Positions 1 through 10,900 of a stretch of 64,000 nucleotides of DNA are shown piece by piece. The DNA comes from Telmatactis stephensoni (taxonomy: Eukaryota > Cnidaria > Anthozoa > Actiniaria > Isophelliidae): positions 124,001 to 188,000 of the forward strand of contig JALIZF010001405.1 in the NCBI GenBank assembly GCA_029948255.1, in the 5' to 3' direction. A program made the translations under genes and the position numbers. A model generated the notes under the pieces. The model was not told where the DNA came from. It worked only from the letters and a program-made list of their open reading frames with translations, and searched no databases. Within the stretch, counting starts at the first letter, position 1. Each line of letters starts with the position of its first letter.

Positions 1-1282
1 TGGATACAGTTTCTCAGAGGGCTAACCGACCGAGAAAAAGCGGCAAAAAAGCTACTTTACTTTCCTCATTTTTCAACCATATTTTGAGACACAATTGCTT
101 AACAGTTGTAGTTTGTGTCTTGAGAGTTTTGTGGCGATCACAATTGATTTATGCAAATTATGAGGAAATCCTGGAAAACAGTCTTTTTTAAAATTTTTTT
201 CTCAAAAAATTGCTATCTGAGAATTGTTTCAAAACTTAGGAGCTTAATATTCAACGTACTCCCTAACATTACAGTGATTTTAAAGAAATTGTAATTCAGG
301 TAATTGGAATTATGATGTCGTTAACTTTGAACATGATTTTTTGCTATAATCAGCAATCACCTCAATAAAAACGATATTGGACGTTATTAAAACAAATTGG
401 CAATAATCGCGGTTTTACGAAGATGGGAGGCTGTAAATAAGAAATACGTTTTTAGCAAACAACTCGGACCAATGTACAACCGGATTCAGATCCGCTTTTC
501 TCAAAATCGACTCCAACAATTTTCTTCAAAGCTTCTGCATAAAATACTCAATCCATAAATAAACAAAACTAGTCTAATTTTTTGAATTTATCATGTCGCA
601 ATTGATGCGATAAGCATACAAATGTTTTGATACTGCACTATTGTTCTGTATAACAATAGTAGAATTAAAGGATTAAGTTTCTTCTTTTTCGAGTCCATGC
701 TCGGGCATCGGATCATATGTGAATTGAGTTTGTTTGATGTGTTGTTCTTTACTTTACTTATTCACTTTCATATTGCCATTTAGACTCAAAGTTTTGAAAT
801 GAATAACAATAAAAAAGAAACTTTCTGGTCGAACGGAAAATGAAATGGTTACGTCCGGCCTCAAGCTCCTGTCCTCTACAGTCCAGAAATTTGGACTTTT
901 CATGGTGTAGTTTCACAGAGTATGGTTGATTTCTTTACAGCTCTGCTCAATATTGCACCTGCAGTCATCCTCGTTGCCGTCTTGGTTGCTTAAGTTCTCT
1001 AAAATCAGCCATTCAAAGCGCGCGTTAATTATGGATTAATTGTAGAATTTCATCCAATCAGAGTGCGCGTAAAATGTTATAATAATCGGTGCTAAGTGCA
1101 CTATACAAGATATTATAAAGTTGAAGACGTTTTGAGTTTTGTAAATAAAGTTTCATTATATTATAAGATATTATAAAATAACAATGATATAATGCGCGCT
1201 CTCATTGGCCAAAAAGATCAAACACGCTCACGTCACCTTTTCGAAATGTTCGTAAATTTGTGCGCTTGTTATTTTATAAAAC
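1..1282. other. No gene seen; AT-rich flank with repeat pieces
   Basis: I see no convincing exon on either strand. Around 1020-1080 and 1195-1220 there are sequences of the type CCAATCAGAGTGCGCG and GCGCGCTCTCATTGGCC in inverted orientation, flanking TATAAGATATTATAA-rich DNA. This matches the CCAAT-GCGCG box seen in several dispersed repeats of the window, so this part is probably an eroded foldback element. Confidence 0.5.
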
Positions 1283-1283
1283 A

Positions 1284-1457
1284 GTAAGAAGTAAAAGAAG
1301 TAAAAACTTTTCCGTGCTTGATAGCCTGATCAAAACACTTGTGATGTTGGGAGAACACTCAAGAGCTGTGAAAGCACGAGCTCTCTCGTGTTCTCTCAAC
1401 ATCACGCGTGTTTCCATCAGGCTATCAAACACGGAAAACAGTTTTTTATTTCTTAAT
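1284..1457. repeat. Palindromic foldback element just before the discoidin exon
   Basis: The left arm (AAAACTTTTCCGTGCTTGATAG onward) is mirrored by the right arm (CTATCAAACACGGAAAAC), and the centre pairs GATGTTGGGAGAACACTC with its complement. This is a MITE-like hairpin of about 170 bp. It stays open in one frame into the exon that follows, giving a long but artificial ORF N-terminus. Confidence 0.75.
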
Positions 1458-1491
1458 ATAAATAATTCATGGGTATGTGTTTTATCTATAG

Positions 1492-1946
1492 ACCACTGTA
1501 ATAATAAGGGTCCTCTTGGAATGGAAAGTGGAGCGATCCCTGATTCGAGTATCACAGCCTCTTCGTCCTATGACTATCGATACGTCCCACATAAGGCAAG
1601 ACTTAATCTCAAGCAAATACCTTCTGGTTGGGTGGCAAAAAATAAGGCGAGTGGAGAGTGGATACAAGTGGATTTGGGCCAAGTTACCTACATAACGGGA
1701 ATTGCCACACAAGGGGCTTATAATCACAATACTGAATGGATAACAAGCTACAGTCTACAGTACGGTGTTGATGGTAAAGCTTTCGCAGACTACCAGGAAG
1801 GAAAGCCTCTTCCTGGAAACAGTGACAAAAATACCGTGGTAAAAAACGATCTTCAACCAGCCATCTATGCCAGGTACATTAAGTTGGTTGCTAAGACCTG
1901 GAACAGCCTCATTGGAGTACGAATGGAACTGTACGGTTGCAAGTGA
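1492..1946 (+). CDS. Discoidin (F5/8 type C) domain protein, terminal exon
   Basis: A TATAG acceptor at 1487-1491 opens an exon that needs one base from upstream, encodes about 150 residues and ends with a TGA stop. The translation has the discoidin fold signature: a Cys in CNNKGPLGMESG, the DSSITASSS strand, GWVAKN, the GEWIQVDLG strand, TGIATQG, a WITSYSLQYG strand, and a closing IGVRMELYGC with the second Cys. Such domains bind lipid headgroups or glycans in secreted or membrane proteins. This is one nearly whole domain at the C-terminus. The upstream exons and signal peptide are not visible here, so the full protein is unknown. The ORF can be extended upstream to 1260, but that part is a palindromic repeat and I do not treat it as coding. 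Confidence 0.75.
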
Positions 1947-2029
1947 GCACTGTTGGTGTTTTGGAAAAGTTCTGATTACAAAATGAGTTATTAAAATATG
2001 GAACGTACAGTTAAACCTCTCGTATTCGG

Positions 2030-2890
2030 ACGCCATCGAGACCACGATGTGATATCAGCATATGGGAGGTGTCCGCTTATGAGAGAATGAACTAGGTGGG
2101 GTCTATACACATCATGTATATTTTATAGAGCACTTAATAACAGGATAACGCATTTATAATTACAATATAAATTTCAGCCTCCTACACAGGTGTCCATTTA
2201 TGTGGGGTGTCCCCTTACGGGAGAATAAAGTAGGTGGGGTCTATATATATCATGTATATCTTAGATAGCCTGTATATACAGCCATATTGGAGGGTGGAAA
2301 ACGGCTATACACAGGCCATATCTTATAGAGCACTTAATAACAGGATAACGCATTTATAATTACAATATAAATTTCAGCCTCCTACACAGGTGTCCATTTA
2401 TGTGGGGTGTCCCCTTACGGGAGAATAAACTAGGTGGGGTCTATATATATCATGTATATCTTATATAACCTGTATACAGCCGTTTTAGAGAGGTGGAAAA
2501 CGGCTATACACAGGCTATATCTTATAGAGCACTTAATAACAGGATAACGCATTTATAATTACACTATAAATTTCAGCCTCCTACACAGGTGTCCATTTAT
2601 GTGGGGTGTCCCCTTACGGGAGAATAAACTAGGTGGGGTCTATATATATCATTTATAAAATATTTGAGATATAACGCGCGCGCTGATTGGCTGGCTATCA
2701 TGTTTATATCAGAGGACAGTGACATGGCTCGCTCAAAAAACGTGGAAAATATTTTATAAAAGCAATATAAAACAATCGCTTACGTTTTATATTCCTTAAG
2801 TATATCTGGTGGAAAGCGGCTATACACAGGCCATATCTTATAGAGCACTTAATCAGAGTTTAACGCATTTATAATTACACTATAAATCTT
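2030..2890. repeat. Tandem satellite, unit about 200 bp
   Basis: The phrase CAGCCTCCTACACAGGTGTCC recurs at 2175, 2375 and 2574, so the period is 199-200 bp. Each unit holds a GTGGGGTGTCCCCTTACGGGAG block, a TATATATATCATGTATATC block and a CTTATAGAGCACTTAATAACAGG block. Partial units lie on both sides (about 2030-2174 and 2815-2885). Between 2655 and 2810 the array is interrupted by a TATAAAATATTTGAGATATAA element carrying a GCGCGCGCTGATTGGC box. Confidence 0.85.
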
Positions 2891-3172
2891 ACTCGCAAGG
2901 GGTAACAATAATAATATAATAATAATATGTATTTATATAGCGCATATTCAACATACGTTTTCACATGCGCTTAATATTAAACTAATCCTATAAGATATAA
3001 AACTATTGACCTACTCATTGATTTGATTATTAATCCTAACACTATGAAATATATACTCATTGAGTTGGTATGTAATCCAATAATATTATGTGCTCTCATT
3101 GACTCGATGGGGTGTCAGCTTATAGGAGTTTCAAGATGTAGAACTTGACTATAAGGAGAAACGCATGGACCA

Positions 3173-3346
3173 GGTCAGCGTGCGCGGTGGCCGAGCAGAT
3201 TTCGTATGAGTGTGAAACGGACCGCGCCGTGCCGTGTCCGTGTCAGTGCCGTGATGTCTATAAAAACATTCGAATTTCCTGTCGTAACCGTACGGTGACC
3301 GTGCGGTGCCGTTTTCACAGTCATACGAAATCTACTCTAGGCCTCA
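3173..3346. repeat. Dispersed CCGTGACCG repeat, copy 1
   Basis: A block of about 150-170 bp begins GAGCAGATTTCGTATGAGTGTGA and ends TCACAGTCATACGAAATCTACTC, so its termini are inverted. The interior repeats CCGTGCCGTG / CCGTGTCAGTGCCGTGAT and contains CTATAAAAACATTCGAA. Other copies lie near 21526, 38712, 50515, 50742 and 61345. Confidence 0.8.
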
Positions 3347-4098
3347 CATAACGTGACACGCTTGGCTCAGTTTCTGCCCTATTATGCTCTCCTGATTTCG
3401 TGCACAAAAAATTGACACAGGATAAGGCTTTTGATTTTTGATCATACATTTAATAAACATACCTCAGTATTTGCACAAGACAGAGTTTTGCAAAACAAGT
3501 ATAATGGACCAGTGAGGATGTTACTTACTATGCTTATGAAGCAAATTCATTGCTAGCTACTGTACATTCAATAATCAAGTACAAAAGCAAGCACAAGGAA
3601 ATAAGACAGTTGTTTCAAATGCTTGCTATATAAGTTTGATCAATGAAAAGAAGTGTTAATAATACTACAATGAAATTAAGAATGACAAGGTTTTTTCCTC
3701 AATTTCATTGTAAAATCCTTATAGTGATTATAAAGATAAAATAATACATGAAATGAGGTTTACTTTCTCATCCATTTATTGTATAATATACCCTACAATA
3801 ACGAAGGGTTCTCCTGTGAAAACGACCTTAGTGACTTGTTGATGGATGTCCAGACATTGATTTTTTAGCATAGGAAAGTTAATTGATATCATTTTATACC
3901 ATTGGAAAAAATCATCAAAAAGTCACTTAGGCCGTTTTCACATGGAATCCTTCATAAAGATTGATTGCACAGCAGCACAGTGATCAGCAGCACAGTATGA
4001 TGTTCTAAAGGTGGTAAGTTATCATTAATATCTAGTTGCCTTGTAAGCTTCGTGTCAGCTGTTGGTTAAAAAAAAGCAGAAAAAACGTATTGTTATAA

Positions 4099-4263
4099 AT
4101 TCTTTTTGATATTGTAGAGCGATAACACTTATACCGTGAAATAACTTAGTAACTAAATAGAGACAAATAGTAGCAAAACCCTTTGTATTCTATTGTTTCA
4201 TTAGTACTATTTGTACTTTTTAGTTAGTACTTGTTTCACGGTTTTAGTGCTATCGCTCTTCTG
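4099..4263. repeat. Foldback element downstream of eIF3L
   Basis: AGAGCGATAACACTTATACCGTGAAATAACTTAGTAACTAA at the left is mirrored by TTAGTTAGTACTTGTTTCACGGTTTTAGTGCTATCGCTCT at the right, with some mismatches. It overlaps a possible terminal eIF3L exon (4236-4265). Confidence 0.65.
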
Positions 4264-4265
4264 AG
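4236..4265 (-). CDS. Possible terminal exon of eIF3L (weak)
   Basis: On the minus strand a pyrimidine-rich tract with a CTAAC branch-like site precedes AAG at 4266-4268. After it comes a phase-0 reading LRRAIALKP followed by TGA. eIF3L proteins end with EEL, an R and LK a few residues before the stop, which this would resemble. The exon lies in the arm of a foldback repeat, so it may be chance or an exonised repeat. Transcript evidence is needed. Confidence 0.25.
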   Translation of the reverse strand, partial: LRRAIALKP

Positions 4266-4362
4266 CTTGGAATGAATAAGTTAGGAGCTAAGGGAAGAGG
4301 TGATAGTGTGTGTGGCAGTTGGGATGCAAGGTAGGAGAGAGATTTAGATGTTTCCAACCTAC

Positions 4363-4909
4363 CTCTTCACACTTGTGTATCTGTCTAATGAAGAACTCGC
4401 CATATCGACGTTCTACTTTGGTGTCTGCTATGTGGATCATGTCCTGTAAACAAATTACTTCCATCAAAAATTAAGTAATGAATGAATGGGATAAATGGGA
4501 TGAATGAATGAATGGGATGAATAAATGGGATAAATGAACAAATGAATGAATGAATGAGTTACTGAGTGAGTGACTAAATGAATGAATTCATACCTTGTCA
4601 ATATAGAAATCAACTTCTGATGAAGACTGTAGTTCACCATCCCAATGCATCTTGTCCAGAAGTCCACACTAAGTTTCTTTGTTTATGCTGTAGGTCAACA
4701 AATTACATGTACAAACAACCTTTACTGACATCTTTCCAGTATCACGTTTGTAATGTAGAAGCAGGCGAAGACTGAAATTCCAGTCACCATGTCTGATTTG
4801 TCAACTCTAACAACTTGTTAAAACTATTGTTTATGGGACAATTCGGGTAATTTACCTTGTAGGGGACCTTGGGTCCTATTGTAAATTTACCTGCCTTTGG
4901 GCGAATTCA

Positions 4910-4945
<36 letters not shown>

Positions 4946-7900
4946 ATAGATAAAAAATGGCATTGTATTGTCTTAATCCTGGTTCTCACTAGTGACACAA
5001 GGTGATGCAAGACAAAGGAAAAAGAAAGGAAGTTTTACTTTTTCTTGTGTTGACTTGCACTTGCATCGTTTTGCATTATCTAACCATTGCTAGGGGCAAC
5101 CAGGCTTTACCTAGTCTGCTATGCTGCCATGTTCAGTCTCATCAAGCAAGCTTTCTCTCTCATCAAAGAGAGTGTAGTGAGTGTAACATAAGCAGGCTAA
5201 ACATGGTGTCTTACCTTATAGCATAACAACTGATTACGGAATGTATCTTCATCCATATCAAGAAATGCAGCAAGCTTGGAAATTGGCATGGTGGTGTAAA
5301 GCTTTAAGTAGCTAAACAAAAACCAAAAAAAACCAAAAAAACAGTTTGGTGAATACAATATTCAAATTGAAAGTAACATCAAAAGGCTAAATAATTCAGC
5401 AAATAGAGGAAATATAATGAAGAGGTGGGAGGAATACCTTCTGACTACTGGAATCTTGGATTGTTGAGCTACTTCATTCATGAAAACCTTTAGCTGAAGA
5501 TTAAATGGTTCCTAATGGAAGCACTAAACAATATCTTTCTGTTTAAGTACATTTATTGATTTGCACTGCCAATCTAGCATTAGCTATAGCATTTAATGGC
5601 TGTGCCCCTTCTGGAGAAGGGTGGGGCATGGGTGGGGTAGACCTTCTCCCTCCATCAGCAATCTTTCTCATATGTAAATTGTGATTCAACTACACTGAGT
5701 TACAACCTCTGGCTTAAAGTCATGCTACAACCAAGGAAATCACCTTTGTCCCTACTATAAATATGCAACAATGATAATACACGTATATAGCTATTTCAAA
5801 AAAGATTGACGCGACGAACATTGAATGGTGATTGGTGATTGCATGACCGAAAGGAACTGTGGTCACACTATTAGACTGCTACTGGACAGAGATATGAATT
5901 GCCTATCAACCACTTTGTCCAATAAGGTCTTTACTGCATGGGACTGGCATTGCTTGGGTATTTTATTAATGAAAATGTAGTAGCAATTCTTGTTACCCCA
6001 AAATTCCTTTCAGTCGTGCAATCACCAATTGCCGATTGCCATTCCCTATTCGTCCCATCAACCTTTTTTAAAAATAACTATAATTATACACTTAATAATT
6101 AAAGGTACATGTGCAGAGATAAAAACCCTTGTAATATTCCCGGTGTGGAAGTCAAAACAATGAAAAAGTTTTGCATAAGAAAGTTTCCATTACTCAGGGA
6201 GGAGAACTAAATGTTTTGTCCCCCAGATAATCAATTGTTACTGCCAGGGGTTATATAGTGGCTAAGAGGGATTCAAATCAAATGGAGTAACAAAAAACAT
6301 CTACTGACCCTGTTATAGTTGGCTGGGGCATCAAAATTGGGAGGAACAGGAGAAATAAATTTTGGACAAGCATAGGAGAAACACTCTTCAAACATCTGCA
6401 AATCTCTGCAAGAAATAAAAGAATTTTGAATTATCCAGTACCTACTGAAAAAGCTGCTTGGATGAACAATATTATTAGGATGAAGCATACAGTACATACC
6501 CTCTCTGGAGTTTCTGGAGTTTTTCACCACATTTTTCTCGCATTTGTGCACTGACATTCTCATCAAGTCTCTAAATAAAAAAAATTTTTTTTTTCAGTTA
6601 TATCACAGGCATACGCTTGCTTGGTTCACATGACACAAAGTCCAAACATTCTCCAAATGCAAAGAAAACAATATTACTTGTATACAGGGTTATTTTATCT
6701 GGTAATATTATTACTTTCAGCACATAAAGTTTAAGGTTAGAAATGGGATATTCTTACCTCGGGGCACAGGGTGACAGCAATGGCAAGAAGAGAATACATC
6801 TGTTCACCCTTTTTCATAATCTGCATAAAGTAAATGGATAAAATTTAATAAAATACTGATGTTACCCAATCAGTTTTAAATTATAAGCAATTATATTTAT
6901 TGAAAATTATTTGGTGTCAGTGTCTCATTCTAGTTTAATTTGGAATACAAAACAATCAACATGCTAAAAGAGGGGGAGGGAAGGGCATACCCAGGGGATT
7001 TGACATAAACTCCTTTCCCTTGGGTGGGAATTTGACATCATGGTTGCCATCTTAAATTGACCAAGAGAATAGAAAAATCTACTGGTACATGTAGCAGTAT
7101 AGAATTTGATATGCATACGGTGCCCTGGGATGGGAAATTTGACTGTGGCATCAACAAAAATGTATTTAGAATCATTTCTTTGTGACAGTATTTTGCTTTT
7201 CCTTGCATAAAAATGAATTTTGACTTTTGATGCTTTGGCTCAATAATTGTTGTTACCCAACAGATTGTGGTTACCATTTTGAAATACATTAAGTTATATG
7301 GGCAGTTGAATGTACAAGATCAAGAAGACTTCATATGACTGGGGAAATGGCACAATCAAAGAACGGCATAGTTACAGCAGAAATTTCAAATGTTCTTATG
7401 TACATCACAGCACTGACATGGTTAGAGCACAGCACCATCCATTTCCCATCCATTTTCCCATTCATTTTTCCATCCATTTCATAAAAAACTGCTATACTTT
7501 CAAGAACGAGTTTTACCTGTTCATACTGGTAGGACTTTGTCTGGAACATCTGTTTAGTCCTTTGAATGTACAGCAAGATATTGGAAAAAGTTCTAATGGC
7601 ATCCTTGAATAAAAATCATAAGCAAAAGCTTTGGTCAGTTAAAGTTCGTGCTTTTTGTATAGAAACATTCGGTATAGGGGAACAGCTTGCCCTCCAACGA
7701 ACGTTTCTATACAAAATGCACGACCTTCGGCCACCTATAACTTTGGCGCTATTCATCCAAACTATCTCAAAACTTCAATTTTTGCTAACTTTGGTGTGCT
7801 TTTTTTAAATATTATATTTTTGTTTTTCTTGGATTTAAATATAAATTGTCATGCAAGGGGTAAGAAAAGCTCATTAGCATTTTATTTCCCTGGAGCCCTG

Positions 7901-10900
7901 ACTTGAACCCATTGATCACTATCTTTCATCTCCTGGACCATTTACCTGGTATCTTTTCATCATAAGATAAGCAAAACCCACGTAGTAGTAAGTAGTAATC
8001 TGACAGGCTGGTATGCGTGAGTATAAACTTTTCTTGTTCAGCTCAACATTGTTCAATACTTTGATGGCTTGGAAATAGTCACCAAGAAGTGAGTGTAGCC
8101 TTAGTAGACCAATCAGACTAAAGTAGCCAAGCATTTTGTATAGGGAATGGATTCCAAATTCACCAGCAACTGAGTCTGGATCTCCTCCAGAGTTATACAC
8201 TTGGAGCTAAAGAAAAAAAATATGTCAGGGCTATCAAAATGACATAAATAAAGTCTGATAATACTAATAATGCTTTAGTGCCACTTTACCCAAATATTAT
8301 CCCAAGGGTAGGCAGTGTGCCCTTTCTGTACCCAACCACCCCTCCATTGGTGCTCTGTATTACACAGATACACAAAGCTACTAGAGAGCAGATGGAACAA
8401 GGATTTAATAAATAAGAATATTACATCACCAGAGGAATTAACACCTCACTTAGATGATAACACACTAACCAACTAAGACGGTGATTGCAGGAGAACAGAG
8501 CAAATTCACATATTAAGTGCAAAGTCAGTCAAGAATAAAACATTTAAATAATATATCATAGTAGTATGAAATCCTGGGGAAAGTAGATGTCTTCAAGAAA
8601 TGAGTCACACTGGCCGAAACTAAGAGGAGTATATCTAGAATGGTGTCTAAAAAATAAAGAGGCTCGCAAAGCTCGGATTTGATTTTTGTAGAGGCTCGGA
8701 GGCTCGGATTTTTCAAGATATTAGGCTCAGAATCTCGGAATTTTCAAATGCTGGGGTCGGAAGCTCGGATTTCGGATTTTGCATGTTGAAAGTGGGCTCG
8801 CAGGCTCGGGAGGCTTGGATTTTACCATTCTATACCCCTACTAAGGTTTCCATGTACTTTACATCTTGTAATGTGAACAAGGGTTTACAAATGTATACAT
8901 GGACAATTGTATGACTTCATCTGGGACTGACTGTTGTTCTGGTCTCATGTAATCATCCTCTAAGACACTCTTGCAATCTACTTGTAATGAATCAAATGGA
9001 TAAAAGAAAATCTTGTCTGAGTATTATAAATAATGATAGACTCTTGCTATAGAACTGACTTAGATACTAACCTGTTTGTTGATACTGGACTTCTCTACCA
9101 ATGAATACAACACATTCAGAACACTGTGAACATTCCATATCTATACACAATACAGAATATTATATTAAAACCTGATGAATATTAATAAATAAAAGCCTTT
9201 AAATGACTCGGGCCTAGTTCAGATGCCACACCATCCATGTGCTTTTAATTAGTATACAAAATATTGTTGCATGAAGGAAATACGAGGAAAGTATCAATTT
9301 GGAAATGGCTTTAGATCAATAATTTGGAACAGCTACATGTAGTTTATGGAACCAATATTGAATTATTATAACAGCCTTTGCTAACCTTTGTATTTGCTTT
9401 CAATGTTCCCACTTCCTCATCTGGTTTCTTTTGCAGTTTTGAGCGAAACTGACTAAAGGATTGAAACTACAAGGAACATATAAATATTGTCATTATTTAA
9501 ATAAATTTTAAATACATACATGATTGAGACTCCCTCAAATTGTCACAATTATCATCACTTAGGAAGTGTGGAAAGCACCCACAAAGTTTGGAGAGCACTC
9601 GCTTATGGCTCTGAATGCTCTCCCTACACTCTGTGTTTGATCTTGGCACTTCCTGCATGCTGTATTACTGGAAGGCGCATGGAAAAAGCAGTTCTATTGT
9701 TAAATAAGATACGATACCTGATAGATAAATTCGTCAATGATGTCCCACAGCCACTGGTTGGGTAGGGTTAGTGGGACTGGTTCATCAGTGTCTGAAACAG
9801 CACAGAAACATCTTATCAAGAAGATTTATAGTGTATTTACAGTGTAGGAAAGGGCTTTTATGTAATGGCGCGCGCGGGTGATTGCTCTAAACTTGGCTAC
9901 ATGATGGGTGATTTGATACTTGAAGTATATATGATAAATCATTTTAAAAAAGTAGCTGCACAACTGCATCAAAATTTGCTGTACAATATGTGTTTGGACA
10001 GACTTTTTGGTGTGATTTGCTAAATATATCTGTATTTATTGAAATATTATGTCACATACTGAGTATATAGTTGAAAAGGTCACAGTAGTTGTAATATGAT
10101 TCAAATCTTTGTTCCAATGTTGGCTGAAAAACAAAACAAAAAATAATCATGCTACATGTGAATTCTAATAAGAATATACCAATAAATAACTTGCAGTTAT
10201 GTAGTTATTCTTTGGACATTTTCATCCTGGGTAAAGGGCAGGTTGCATGTCTCGTCTTCAGGAAAACTTCAACCATTTCTTTGATAAAACTCAGTTCTTC
10301 GATTGGTAACTAATCAACAAACAGATTCCAATTTCCTGTGTATCTGTACTTTAATAGATGCACAGATGATGTCAAAATGTGGTGAGAACAAAAACGTATG
10401 CCATAAGATGAAGTTGAGTGGTTTAATTGACTGCAATGTTCTCACTGCATGTAAGCATCTTCTGTGCATCTATAGTAGAGTACACTCCCAGGAAAAATGA
10501 AATCTACTTGTTTTATATTAATGATATTCATCAAAACATTTTAACCAATCAGAGCACTGCATAAGGTTCAATGATGTCATTTATGCTGTGTACTGCAATC
10601 TCACGCACAGCTTTTGACCAATCAGAGTGTGTGTACAATATACCAATTATTACATGTATTAACAGTCAGTTGAGGTTCTTGAACAATTAACTCAACTCTA
10701 AAGACATGAGATCTCAGACCTCTGTCTCACACTTTTTACACAGTTTATTGTGGGATATTGAATAGCCCACTTTCGATATATGGTTGAGATGCCACACACA
10801 AAAGAATCAGTTTGAGGCTCTGGGGAATAATGCTTAGTGGTGCGCAACTCAACAATTGTTTTGTTACGCACTACTAAGCATTATTCCCCAGAGCCTCGTA

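Noticed and set aside
1260..1491. N-terminal extension of the discoidin ORF
   Set aside because: It is the palindromic repeat; a splice acceptor at 1487-1491 explains the real exon start.
3145..3351. Plus-strand 68-codon frame with many Cys and Arg
   Set aside because: Lies wholly in a dispersed CCGTGACCG repeat; other copies lack the frame.
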